A DNA stretch of 64,000 bases from Plecoglossus altivelis (taxonomy: Eukaryota; Chordata; Actinopteri; Osmeriformes; Plecoglossidae), in the NCBI GenBank assembly GCA_036571765.1, contig BROE01000017.1, forward strand, positions 4,182,793 through 4,246,792, in the 5' to 3' direction. A program made the position numbers and the translations under genes. This document shows positions 12,119-26,090 of this stretch, piece after piece. Below the pieces are notes generated by a model, which searched no databases, was not told where the DNA came from, and was given only the letters and a program-made list of their open reading frames with translations. Positions within the stretch are counted from its first letter, which is position 1; each line of letters starts with the position of its first letter.

Positions 12119-15100
12119 CTACGGTTTGTCCTTTTCAGCATCATCCTTCATCTTCTGCTCCTGCATGCGGCTTCGAGTGGAACCTTGACGGAAACAAAAG
12201 ACATCCGTCCGTCAGCTTCTCCACAGTGGCAGACAGGGAGGCTCTGGGCCAGGAGAACGGGCTGGCACTCTGGACTGAATGAACAAGGATACGTGCCTGT
12301 CTGGAAGCCAGACGGAAACAAACCCTGCGACCGTGTTGCACTTACTCAAGTCGGCCAGCTTCTGTATCAGCGTTGAATCTCCACTGGTTTTGCTGCGAAG
12401 AGAGTAGAGAAAAGATTTCTACGATATCCTGGCAAAGGGCAAAAAGACCTGTTCGCCTGTGTGACAAATCAAGGGTTCACAGGTGGGAATCGTCCATGGA
12501 TTCATTCTCTGTCTGGTAATGCCCTTACCTTCCATCTGTCTCATCCTGGCCATCCACATCGAAGCGTAACCTCTTCAGGGGCTTGGGGGCGGAGCTTAAA
12601 TCCAAAGTCCTCTTGAACGACCACTCACTGCTGTTGACCATCTGATTGATCTTCTGAAACTTGTTAGAGGTCTATAGAGGTGGGAGTGACATTGCAAGAG
12701 GTTTAAAACATTTATTTTTTGTTTTGGCTCGTATTAGATTGAACCCTTTTTATTCTTCTACAAATCGAAGGAGGTACATACCCCAAATGACTCCCCAATG
12801 GACACCAGCATCCTGGTAGGGGGTGAATTCACTGAATTAAAACTAATGGTAATATGTCACTTTCATAAAAAGCTGAGTATACTTTGTTTTGATTGGTTGG
12901 TTTGTGACAACAGGAAGTCTTTCAACCCAGGTGTTGGCCCAGGGGTCAGGGGGCGTGTATGGCGACTAAACCGACCTTGAGCGAGGGGTCATGACCCCAG
13001 GGGACATGCGCGAGTTCTTCATGGGGGAGATGTAGACGTTGTTGCTCCCAGGTACGCGGAGGGGGGAGTTGGGGAACTTGTAGGGGCTGAGGGGTATGTG
13101 TGGGATAGGGGAGAGAGGAGGAGGCTGGGGAGAGACAAAGAACAGGAAGGTGTGTTAGTTGTGCTTCGGTTGGCGTGTGCTCAGTGCTCTGCGTCACCTT
13201 CAATGTTGTTCAGGTGCCCCATGGGGGCGCTGTCTCACCCTGAGAGAGGCGTACTGTAGGATGTTGGTTTTCAGCCTCTGCATGAACACGAGGTTGTAGA
13301 ACACGATGATGGAGTCGTACTGGCCCTCGTTGATCAGCACGTGCTTGAACGTCTACAAGTTAGACCAGAGAGAGAGCACTTCCTGATTGACCCGATGGTT
13401 CTCACTGATATGGTTCTAGACAAACACGGCTTGACGTGGGAGCTTAAAGGCAGGAAGCTGACGTCTGATTGGGCTCACCTCCTGGTTGGTGTTGGGCATG
13501 TTCTTGTACGCCGTCACGATGGTTTTGAAGCGCAAGTCGACGTTCTTGACCTTGCAGATGGCGTACATGGCTGACATCATCAACTGGGGACAGAAAAGGC
13601 GGTTGGTGACAAGAGGAACAGAGCTGTTTAGCATTCACTTCAAGACTGGAAGTGCGTATGTTAGTATACTACACGAGTGTTGGTGAGCGAGAGTGGATAA
13701 AAGGGTGTGCCAGGGCGTGTATGAGTGAGTAAGAGTGTGTGGGAGAGTGAGTTTGTGGTCGAGTTAGAAAGTGTGTATGAGTGAGTGAGTGAGAGAGTGT
13801 GAGTGCGAGATTGAATGAGAGAGAGTGAGAGAGTGGGGGAGTGAGACACAGAGAGAGTGATAAGAGAGTGATATACAGTGAAACAGAGTGATATACAGTG
13901 AAACAGAGAGAGGGAGAGACACTGAGTGATAGAGAGTGACATATAGTGAAACAGTGAGATTGTGAGAGTGATCGAGAGTGATCGAGAGTGATCGAGAGTG
14001 ATCGAGAGAGAGAGAGAGAGAGACAGAGTGAGAGTGAGAGACAGAGTGAGAGTGAGAGACAGAGTGAGAGTGAGAGACAGAGTGAGAGTGAGAGACAGAG
14101 TGGGAGTGAGAGTGAGAGACAGAGTGGGAGTGAGAGTGAGAGACAGAGTGGGAGTGAGAGACAGAGTGAGAGAGAGAGTGAGAGTGAGTGCAGGGGGAGC
14201 GCTGCCCACCTGGTCCAAGTGGCGGTCTCTCAGCAGCTCGTACTCGTACTGCAGGGTGTGCTGGAACAGGGTCCACATGATGGGCTCCAGGTCGGCGTGA
14301 GATGTCAGCAGGTTGGAGAACAGCACCTTCAGCCGCATGTAGGCCAGACGGTAAACTGCAGGGCCAAAGACACACATGTAGGCCAGACGGTAAACTGCAG
14401 GGCCAAAGACACACATGTAGGCTAGACGGTAAACTGCAGGGCCAAAGACACACATGTAGGCTAGACGGTAAACTGCAGGGCCAAAGACACAATCAGAAAA
14501 CAGAAACACACACACACAGGCGAGCTGTAGGTGGGATCACCACCTACGATCCGCAGCAGGACGTACGTTTCTTGTAGAAGAGGCTGAGAGAATTGGACTT
14601 GGGCTGCTTGGGGCTTTGCTGAGGTGCCTGGGAGTGGGGCTGGGAGGGGGGCTGGGAGGGAGGGGTGGAGGGAGACTCCAGGGGCGGCTGGGCCCTGGTG
14701 CTGGGGCGCACTGGGGAGAGGTACCTGAATGTGTGTGAGAGAGACAGACAGAGAGAGAGAGCGACAGAGAGAGAGAGCCATACAATGAGTCAGTTACAGC
14801 AACAATGAAAGTCAACGGGATTTTCCCAAACCAAGTTCTAGGTGAAAAGTTCAACAGGCCAGTCAAACGTCATACTAAATATTTCCATGGTTAAAACCCA
14901 CTGCTTTGGTGTTTGTTTGGTATACAGTGGACAGCCAGACAATCCTAAACCCTGTCCACCAACGGCCAGAATCCAGGGTACGATCCCTTGTTTGATTAGT
15001 CAACAGAACAGAGGCAGAGACGTCACTTTGGACACCTCGCAGTATTCAAGCGTTTTTACTTACTTTGGTAGCATGCTTGTGTTAGACCTGATTTCCCTTG

Positions 15101-15856
15101 TTTAGTTCATTTTTCTGGCTGTGCTAAGGATATTTTATGGCCGATTGTAAATCAAGTGTGTGGATAAGGTCTTATCCCAGATAATGGAGATTAAACCTGA
15201 GGAGAGGTTGAGGGCTAGTGAGGCCACAGGTCAGGAGATTTGCCTGCAGAACAGCCGAGGGAGCAGAAACAGGGCGTCTACACATCACATCCAACACCAC
15301 ACATGCTTCCCTTTCCGATCCTCAGGAGGACTCCTGTTTCTCTCCCTCGGCAGCAGTCTTATTGCCATTTTATTCATCAAAGTGACGTTACAAAAGGGTG
15401 CAGTTCGAAAATAGCGCACTTAGAAAAGAGAAAATCAAAGTGCCCCGATTCTAAAAGCGTCTCTGTGGTCAGATTTGAGGGACTATATTTATTCCTGACA
15501 GGCAGACTCATTAGATTGCTGAGCTAATGGCTGAGTTTCCTTTGAAGTTTTCGCTTGATACCAAAGTGACCGAGGCAAGGAGCTGGCCACACCTGGAATG
15601 TTGGCCAAAGGAGTGGACCAGATTCTCACAGAGAAACCCACAAGGCCCAGATGTGTGCTGGTGGTGGCTTACAGGTCTGCTGCAGTGTGGTTGTGCTGGA
15701 GGGGCTGGTTGAGGGTGGAGGGGGGCTCCACCTGCTCCCCGGGGCCCTCTTCATGGGTCAGCCTCAGCAGCTCAAACAGGGGCGAGTCCTGGGGGGAGCG
15801 AGAGAGATGTCACACATGAAGAGAGAGAGAGAGATGGAGGGAGAGAGAGAGAAAGA

Positions 15857-15891
<35 letters not shown>

Positions 15892-17146
15892 GTCACTCAT
15901 GAAATGTCCACAAAGTCGAACATCTCAAAACAAAGAGAAGAGGAAGTCGTGGGGCAACGCGGCTGCGTCTGTGTGACGTCTTAAGGGACGTTCTGTCGCA
16001 GTCCTGCGGGCTATTTGCTCGACTTAGCGAGAACAGGAAATGACATAGGGCCCTTTTTTGTTGTTTTTAGGTCCAGCTGTGTCCACTATACTCTGCTACA
16101 GGGTCCCATTCACGGGAAAAACAGGCTGGGGTTAAGCTATCTCAAGAATGCTGTGTAGAACAAGAGTATGACTGCAGTAGGGGAAGGAATGTGCCTGACT
16201 TGACAGTCCTGAACACTGTGCTGGGTTTCGCAGGCGGATTCATTTGTTTACGTCCTGCCAAAGCCTAAACTTGAAACAAGCGTCAACACCATTGTTGAAC
16301 CTTCAATGGGCTGAGAAGAATCCGTTTTCTTCAAATCAACACTGGCCTGTTTGAAAACTGCTGGTGTGGTGTGTTTTTGTGGTGTCCTTCCTGTGAACAC
16401 ACACAAACACACACACACAGTAGAAACTGAAAACTTTGTCGGACGGTTTCACAGCATGTCTCAACAGAGACACCCACTCTAACTGCAGTGGTACCATGAA
16501 CTTTGGATGTCCACAGCAGTTTTACTGTAGTTATCAAGTCTTATCTCCAGCAATACTAGCAACCACCAACAGCCTAATGGGGATCAGGTAGGTTTTTGTT
16601 CCTCTTTCCATGTGTCGTGCAAACCTGCACGAGAAAAAGCTCTCCTAACCACACGCAGAACGGTAACTGATGTCCTCGAACAATGTGCACATAACATCAT
16701 CATCGTATCACGTAGGGATCAAAAACTGCTCTCTTAGTCAAGGTGACGCCAGACTAGGTGAGGTCTGCACTGACTAAGTCTCATTCAGCAGGTTCAGGCT
16801 TGACGACAGACACACTCCATCCTGTCAGTTTGGAACTTTGACCTGTTCCATCGGCACCTGAATGGTTCCGGTTCCAGAACAAACTGGCAAATGCACCAAA
16901 GATCTATGACTATCAACCCTCCACTTGACACGTGTGTAACTCCAAACAGAAAGCCTCTGTTTATTCATCTTGCGGTGTTGTACGTTTAAAGCATGATGGA
17001 TTACACCCGACACGTGGGCCCATTTACACAAAGCTGCCAGAATTTCAACAGGGGGAGGACGACAACAACGGCGATACATGGAAAGACTTTTTGAAGTTGT
17101 TTAATCCTGTTACTTTAACAGGAAGAAAGGCAGATTAAAGTTTTCA

Positions 17147-17231
<85 letters not shown>

Positions 17232-20200
17232 GCGAGAGAGCAAGAGAGCAAGAGAGAGAGAGAAAAACTCAGCCCCTCGGTGGCCAAGCCCTGTTGCAAG
17301 AGTGGAGGTGATTATATAAACCGGGAGGCAGGGAATGGGCGGGGCTTGTGAAGGCGGTTGCCTCCTGGTGTGCAAGCCGGTGTGAAAGAGAGACTGTCCT
17401 TTTAGACACAGGAACACCGTGTGTGACTGTTTTGACGGCCAGGCAGGTTTGAGCAGAGCCTCAGGGTCCACAGAGCAGGGCCAGGGAGATGATCCCCTCC
17501 CCCCAGGGACCTCAGCAGAGCCAGGAAGCACTGGACGGCACCGAAGCAGGAGGCTCAGGCCAATAAGGGCAGCAGAGCCTTGAGCTGAAGGGGAGAGGCA
17601 CATGACTCAACCCCCTTCTTCCCCCTCCCACCACCACCCCCCTTTCTCCAGCTCCGTCTCTCACTGGAGAACAGAAACACTACGGACTCTGGAAGGGAAG
17701 GACTGCTCCAGACCTGAAGCCTGCTCACTGCCAAGGTGTCCAAGGAAAATTTAAAAAACCCAGAATACTACCGGACAACTGGATATCGGTGTGGACGTAC
17801 AAAAAAGAGGATTGTATGAACTGATTGACTTTACTTTTAATAGACAGTTGGCTAATAACACGTGTTTAAGGTCTTTTTCGGTCGCTCAACATAACACTTG
17901 ACACTGATTCAAACGATAACAAGGTAAGGAAGACGCTTTTAAGGAATTACTTTTTCCATCTAAATCTGAACGGCGAGTAAGATCAATTATATGAACAGTT
18001 TAAATGCATGAACAGGCATTACCTTTGTCCTTTATGCCACAACCTCTTTAGAAGTGAACCGTGTACATGATCTGCCGCACGTTCGAGAGTGAACACCTCT
18101 AAAGATGTCTAACAGCACTGACGGTCTCCACATGCTGAGCATGAGCCAGGCCAACGTCAGCTGCATCAAGAGCGACGGCTTCAAGTACACCTTGTACACG
18201 GCCGTGTTCAGCTTGGTCTTCATCGTGGGCCTCCTCTTCAACATGGCCGCCGTGTACATCTTTGCCTGCACGCTTAAGCTCCGCAACGAGACCACCACCT
18301 ACATGATGAACCTGGTGGTGTCGGATCTTCTCTTCGTCCTCACGCTCCCTTTCCGGATCTTCTACTTCATCAACCAGCAATGGCCGTTCGGCGACATGCT
18401 CTGCAAGCTCTCCGTGTCCCTGTTCTACACCAACATGTACGGCAGCATCCTCTTCCTCACCTGCATCAACGTGGACCGCTTCCTGGCCATCGTGCACCCA
18501 TTCCGTTCGCAGACCATCCGGACTAAGAGGAACGCCAAGCTGGCCTGCTGTGCCGTGTGGGTTCTGGTTCTCTCCGGCAGTTTGCCCACGGGCTTCATGC
18601 TGGAGACCACCTCGCCTCGGTACGCCAACTCGTCGTCGTCGTACACCTACTGCTTCGAAAACTTCTCCAACAAGCAGTGGAAGTCGGCGCTGTCCAAGGT
18701 GGTGGTGTTCATCGAGACGGTGGGCTTCTTCATCCCGCTGCTCCTGAACGTCTTCTGCTCGCTCGCGGTGCTGCAGACTCTGAGGAAGCCTCAGACCCTC
18801 AGCCGCGGCGGGCAACTCAACAAGGCCAAGATCCTGCGCATGATCGTGGTGCACCTGCTCATCTTCTGCTTCTGCTTCATCCCCTACAACGTCAACCTGA
18901 TCTTCTACGCTCTGGTGCGCGCCAAGATCATGGAGGGCTGCTTCCTGGAGTCGGTGGTCAGGACCATCTATCCCATCGCCCTGTGCATCGCGGTCACCAA
19001 CTGCTGCTTCGACCCCATCATTTACTACTTCACGTCGGAGACCATCCAGAACTCCATCAGGAAGAAGTCGATGGCGTTCCGCGAGAACAAGCTGTTTGAG
19101 GTGCTGCAGTCGGACAGTACTCAGGGCAGTGTGAACAGCCACATAAGGACTCTGAGAACCAAAGTGTTTCGCAACGAGTCCACGGTGTGATTGTCCTTGT
19201 TGATTTTTTTTCCCCTCCCCAAAAACACTGTCTGGCCTTGATGGAGGCACAGGTCTGTTGCCGTGCAGTATTTCAATGAGTCCATGGTTTGCGCAACACT
19301 GACAAAGGGGACCTGAGAGAAGGGTGGAGGGGACTTTCATACGGGCACATAAAAGTGGCCCCACCTCCGCATTCCGCAAAGACCTCAAGCGTTTTATTCA
19401 ATGGTTCAAGGGTGTACCGATGCATTGACTTGTATTATGGCACTGATATCAAGCACGATATATGTGACTCACGGTTTTAATTGTTAGCTTTCCAAACTGA
19501 AAGTCTGACTTGATGAAATAAGCTGCAGTATAACCTGACTTTGGTTGCGGGTGTTTATTTCACCTCGTTTTGTTTTACCACATCGCAGAAGTGGGGATGG
19601 AATTTGAATATCAATTCGGTATCTAGCATTGGGGTTTACGCAACCTGATCCTCAACCTGATCCGCGACAAGACGAAAGAAGCGGTTGATGGAGAAGGGGA
19701 ACTCACGCAAGCTGGGAAAACATCCTGGGACATTGTGCAAACCAAAGTATGTACTTCCCATACATTAACAACAGTGAACGTTCATGTTTGGAGAACTTGG
19801 CGCTTAGTCACAGGTGAACAAGTTTTGTGTGTGTGTGTGTGTGTGTGACAGTACATTTGTTTTAATATGACTATGTTGCAAGCACTTTAGTTGGGTTTTT
19901 TTTACACTGCAACCTGACAATGACAGCGTCTTGAATAAAATAAAATAAAAATTACTAGTATTTCCATGTCTGTCTGACCGTTGCCATGAAATAAAACTCA
20001 GTTGACTCAAAGTCAACTTCAGGCCTACTTCAGGGCAGCACATATCTGATTTACTAAAGACAGCAATACTGTGTCATACAAAAGGATACAAACTGAGATC
20101 CCCTGCTGTTTGGAAGAGTTGAGACACTTTGTATGGGTGTGGATTTATGACCCAATGAGACCCAATCACAACCCGGAAAAACAGGAGTGGGAATGGCCGT

Positions 20201-23200
20201 ATTTCACTTGTAATCATACTGTTGAATGGCTTCCCTTCAATTGGTGTGGTGAGACAGGGAGGAGTGGGAACGCCACAAAGCATCTCTGAAGTCCGTTTCA
20301 GGCTTTGTTGAGTGTACAACGTAGTAAAGAGGATAACCACAGAAGGCTCTGATATCGTGCCGCACCGAAACAAACTCAGAAGTGCTCAGAAAGAGCAGAA
20401 GTGAGACTAAAAAGCGCAGGTTTCCCCTCAGCTGAAGTCGCTCGTATCATCTAGCAAGAGAGACGATATTACACATCGTAGAAAGTGTGAGCAACCGCAA
20501 CTCTGAGCTTTCTCATGTCAGCGACAACAGAATGTGTACCAGACGTCATTGCATACTTGTTGGAAGCGGTGCCCTGAGGGTCTTCTCTGACACAGCCAAC
20601 AGCCAGGATTGTAAAAGCCAGGCAGACAAGTGAGAACACGACTCCTAAGGAAAATATTCAGACTACAGAAATGTATTGGGGTAGTTTGTGTTTTTGAAAC
20701 ACGTGGAGTCAGACTTTAGTTCAAATGGAATCACAAAAGGAAGATTCCATGGGATCAAAATGTCCTCGTCAGAAACTCTGAGCGTAACGTTCTGCACTGG
20801 CCTGGTTGTTTCGACGGCCTACCGTACCGTACATCTTCCACAAACACCGGCCTACCGTACCGTACATCTTCCACAAACACCGGCCTACCGTACCGTACAT
20901 CTTCCACAAACACCGGCCTACCGTACCGTACGTCTTCCACAAACACCGAGGCCTAGCAGATGGCCGGAGAGGATATGACAATGAGCGAGCGCACTTGACT
21001 TTGTCTTTGAGATGCGTCAAGGGGTTGTCAGGCTGATAGGACAGGGGTGGTGAGGGGAGGGTTACACAAGTCTGTTGATTCAAGGCGACGAGGGATGGAG
21101 AGGGGTGGGCGCGAGGTCCGTGACCAAAGAGATCAAAGTGTCTTCACACGGGCGGAAAAGCTGCCCTGTTGGGTCCTTCTACTGGTTATGGTCCACAACA
21201 ACCATATCTGCCAGGAGAACAGAGATCAGGGGCTGGACTCATGCACTCTTGCAGCCACTAACCTCCAGCTACCGACTCCGCTTCAGGCGTCCTGTTCGGG
21301 ATCTCACAGCAGTGGTGAGTAATCGAAATGCATTTCAATGCAGTTTCCTTCCTCTTTCGCTAACTGTGACTATGAAAGACTGCTTGGAGCTATGGGAAGT
21401 TTAACTGGAACCCTAAGACTCAACTGTAAGAACAACATCAGTGTAGAGTTCATTTCAGATACATATCGATGTAGAGAGAAAGCGGTGTGATTGGAAAGGA
21501 CCATCACAGAGCTGGCAGGGAGCGACTCCAAGTTAACGCTTCTTCCAGCTCAACCAGGGGAGCGACATAGGTGGCTTGATCACCTGGTAGATAACGAAAC
21601 GCACTTGGGAAATTTTGGCTGTTGTAGTTCAGCCAGAGGTAAACTATTTCAACGCATCGTCAGACATGATTTATGGCTATCTTTCTGGAGAGTTACGAAT
21701 TAAGTAATTCAACAAGTGGTAGATACAAATCACAAAAAATACAGACATGACTAGATTCAATAGAAGTACATTCCTACAAAAGGCACTAGAACAACAGGCG
21801 ATACAATAGTCAACTCTAGATCATCTCATACCATTGTTCTTCTACTCTATGTAAACGTCAATAGATTTGTATCAACTAAAACAAATGAGGTTCCTATGTA
21901 AACATACAGACTGACACACAGAGGCACATCACATTGGCCAACCAGGACTACAGTGGGGGGAAAAAATGGTTACCGAGGTGGAAATTTCCATATGCGATGA
22001 TGACCAGGTGTGCGAGTGTGTACATGTGGCTAATGGTGTGTGTGTGTGTGTGTGTGTGAGGGAGGGAGGGGCGGAAACGCAGTTAGATTCAATCTCCCAC
22101 TTCAAACGCCACAGATGTCCTAGTTGTCTTCTTGTTACCACTGTGTAAATATTTAAACTCAATAAAGTAAGAGGTGCACATAAATAGAAAATGAGTTAAT
22201 TAAATCTACCTGCAGCATTGTTTTAACTGCTGATTTTTCAGGAAACAAGCATCAGACCTGCCATCATCTCCTGATCACTCCAGTCCAGTTTCTGACCCTC
22301 CACCCCCAGATGTGGACAGTGTGATTACACGTGGACTACAAGACCCAGAACTACACATGGAGCTGAGAAACCAATCAGAAGGGGTGCCAGGCCAGCTCCT
22401 CCCTCATCTGGCCAACTGCACCGTAGACACCAGCTACCGCTTCACCTTCTACCAGGTGTCCTACAGCGTCATCTTCCTACTGGGGCTGTCCACCAACTGC
22501 CTGGCCCTGCGCCGGCTCTGGCTGTCTCCTCGCACCCTCACCAGCACGGCCGTCTACATGGCCAACCTGTCCACCGCCGACCTCTTCTTCGTGGTGTCGC
22601 TGCCGCTCAGGATATACTACTACCACCACAAGGCCCGCGACTTGTCGTCCGGCGCTGGGCCCAACTCGGTGCTCTCCCCCTGGACCCCCGGAGGGATGTT
22701 CTGTCAGCTGACGTTCACCCTCAAGTACATCAGCCTGTACGGCGGGATCTTCTTCCTGGTGTGCATCGCTGTGGACCGCTACTTTGCTGTGGTACACCCG
22801 CTGGTGGCGGCCCCGCGCCGGTTGTGCGCGGCCCGGCTGGTGAGCGCGGGGATCTGGTGCCTGGTCCTGGGCCTGAGTGTGACCCTGCCCCTGCTGCGCT
22901 CGGTTGCCGCCCGTCGCCAGCAGCCGTGCGTTCTGGACCCGTCTTCCCAGCGCCAGCTGTCCTTCATCCTGGCGGCCCTGGGTCTGGTGCAGGCAGCCTT
23001 CCTGCTCCCCGCGCTGCTGCTGCTCTTCGGCTACTGCAGCGTGCTGCACGTGCTCCGCCAGCCGCGCCACCGCTCCCGGGGCCATCGCCGCGGGCGTCGC
23101 CGCACCCTCACCGTCATCTACTGGGTGCTGGGCGTCTTCCTGCTCTGCTTCGCTCCCTATCACCTCAACCTGCTGGGCTACACCCTCAGCCACGTGGGCC

Positions 23201-26059
23201 TGCTGCCCAGCTGCGGCCTGGCCCGTGTGACCAAGGCCGTGCACCCTGTGGTGCTGGTGCTGGCCAGCTCTAACTGCTGCCTCAACCCGCTCGTCTACTA
23301 CTTCTCCAGCCGCCTGATGCACAAGGAGCCCCTCAGCAACGCTGGCACCTCCAGCCAATGAGGAGCCTCAACCTGCCGGCACCTTCAGCCAATCAGGAGC
23401 CTCAACCAGCCGGCACCTCCAGCCAATCAGGAGCCTCAACCTGCCAGCACCTCCAGCCAATCAGGAGTCATCCTAAAAGCCTCCAAAAAATACCCTGTCG
23501 TCTTAGAAACCTTTTATGTAAAATTCTGTATTTTAATCAGTGTTATACATTAAATGTTTTTGATTAGGCGTTTCAGTTTACACTTTACTGCCTCAGAAGC
23601 TGGCTGTCCAGTACCTTGTGTGTCTTGTGTTTACGTATGGTGAGCTGGGATTCACAAATCTACCTTTATTGTTCGGAAATCGATAACACCGATACTCCTC
23701 CAATAAATTCACCACCACGATGAAAAACCGGCTGACGGCGTGACACACCTGGACTCTACGACGCCCCGGTGACGGGACGGTGTGAGGCGACTCACCCCCC
23801 TCCAGGCGATGGTCTCCATGGTGAGATGCTCGCAGCGCTCCAGGTGCTTGACGTTGTCCTTGCTCAGGGTGGGCTCTGCCTTGATGAAGCTCTCGATCAC
23901 CTTGTAGAAGTCGAAGGCGGCCAGCTGGAACACGTCCAGGATCCAGGGGAAGCCCAGGTCCGTCTCTGCAGGGGCGCCGGCCCCGTTGCCGTTGCTGTAG
24001 CCCCCATTGCTGTGGCTGTAGCCTCCGTTCTTAAACGAGGTCCCTGGTGGAGGACGTGGGACGTTTCATTACATTGAAGAGGGAACTGATTATCGTATGT
24101 TTATCGGTTATTTATTGTACAATTGTATTATTCGTAAAATGTGACTATCAAACTGACAATAAATCATTCCTGGTCAAACCCAGCTAATATAACTTTTTTC
24201 AATTACAATATTTCTGATGGAATATATAAACATGAACTATAACACAAGCTCTAGAAAGGCCCTAAGCTTGCTGAGGAATGTCCTCCATGATTGTAGTTCT
24301 TTGGAAAAGTTTCAAGTGGGACTTGGCAATCTATGGCAGCTTACCGCCATACGTTGCCATGACGACCTCCAATGCGCAGGCTAGGAGCGAGGTGTGGAAT
24401 GTGGAGTCATTGAGGAGTTTACTGGAATGTAAATCACATGATCATTGTCTATGAGACGAACAGCACACGGCATGTGCGCACATGCAACGATTGCAGGGAA
24501 AAGATATGACTGAGAATGTGGAGGAAATTCGAATGTCAACCCCTAAACTGTACCTGAAATTCTGCACAGACAGCCTCTTCTCCTCCTATAAGGAAAATAA
24601 TATTTAATAAGAGCTCTCTGTTTGTGAGATGATGAAATGTTGCTTCGGGGGGCATTGTGGGTAATTGAAGCTGTTACCCAAAGCAGACGTTGGAAACAAG
24701 CTTACCGACTTAAGCATGGCCTCCATGACTCTGTAGTACAGGCGCACGCCCAGGGTGAACCTCTGAGGGGAGGAAGACGACACAAACGCTCATTAGAACT
24801 ACCGGGAGACGTCCTCCAACAGGAGCAGCATCCCAGGGAGGCGTGCAGCACATCAGGTAAGCTGAGGTCAACGCAGCCTCTGAGACAGAGCGGCTGGTTG
24901 GAGCCTAAGTCTGGGTGACTGGGTGTCTGAGTGTCTGGCTGTCTGTACCTGCTGGCCGAGGCCCACGCAGCGCAGCCCCACGGCCTGGTCGAACCTCTGG
25001 CTAAACAGCTGGCCAAGCCGCTCCACCCGCTGCAGGATCTCCTCCGTGGGATCCACCGTGCAGTTCTGACAGGAGCGACGGGGAGGAAGAGACGCGGATG
25101 GTGAAAGGCGGTTAGCTAATGACAGCACCGCTGTGCCACTGAAGGGCAGTCGTGAAAGTATTGATGGGTATTCATTTCATTTCACTTTCGTTCAAGGTGA
25201 CGTCCAGGGGGAGAGGGGGATGACAACCTGAAACAGTTTTGACTTGGCTGAGCTCCACCCACGGTCAGTAGAAGGACCTACCTTGAAATAGACGGCCAGC
25301 ACAGCAGAGGGCTGGTCTCCAGACGAGGTCAAGTCCACCCTCAGCTGCTGGATGGAGTTCATGGCGGCTCTGGAAAGACAGCATTCATATCGTTACATTG
25401 GGCTTGGTGACATCGTTTCATCGAAAAGCTTTTCGAAGGGGGTATTTGTAGGTCATTTTAACGGTATTCTCTGTGAAAAGCAATTAACGCTCTACAAGAA
25501 TCCTTTTTTAGTTGTTTTTTTCAGCATCAAATGTACGCAACCACACGCTACAGCGTTCGCATTGACGGTAAACAGAGCGATCAGTGACGATCATCCAGCC
25601 GTTGAGGCAGGTGTAACCGCTAAATAAAGACTTCTCAGATGTTTTGGACTTCAACAAGCCGCTTTGTGTAACAAGTCCACTAGACTGAGCTCATGCCTCC
25701 GTGCTGACAGCCACGTGGGAACATCAAAGCAGAGCTCGCTGCCAGGGTATTTTAGGAGTCATGTGAACCGATACGTATAGTTTAAGTCAATGCACATTCT
25801 TAATCCTAATCACAGGAGTGGGACCAGGGCTTGGGAAGTCTTGTTCAAAAACTCATCCCCATATCAAGGTGATTTTTTGGGGGAGGTGGGAAGGGGCTTT
25901 TGTTGGCATTGAGGGGGTTGGAGGTAACGGAGGGGGGAGGTGGGTCAGCGAGGGGCTCACCTGACTGGCGTCTGCGGGGGAATGATAACCTGGTCGTCTT
26001 CCGGTCGGTTCTTCATTGGTGTTCTCTCCACCTGCATTCTGAGAGAGAGAGAAGGGAGG

Positions 26060-26090
<31 letters not shown>

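Larger units (their letters stand above)
19191..22356. other. rb1 intron 17 between the two receptor genes
   Basis: Contains the lpar6 3' UTR, a TG run at about 19828-19848, a 33-bp tandem repeat at 20815-20947 and a GT run at about 22037-22060. An acceptor-like TTTTTCAG near 22240 may start the coding exon of the downstream receptor. No further gene is supported. Confidence 0.6.

Noticed and set aside
18099..19388. A 429-codon minus-strand frame across lpar6
   Set aside because: Antisense shadow of a GC-rich single-exon GPCR; the composition is His/Glu/Asp-rich and matches nothing.
22312..22356. A 15-residue upstream extension of the second receptor starting at GTG
   Set aside because: No ATG is present there; the first ATG in frame is 22357, and an upstream splice acceptor explains the open frame.
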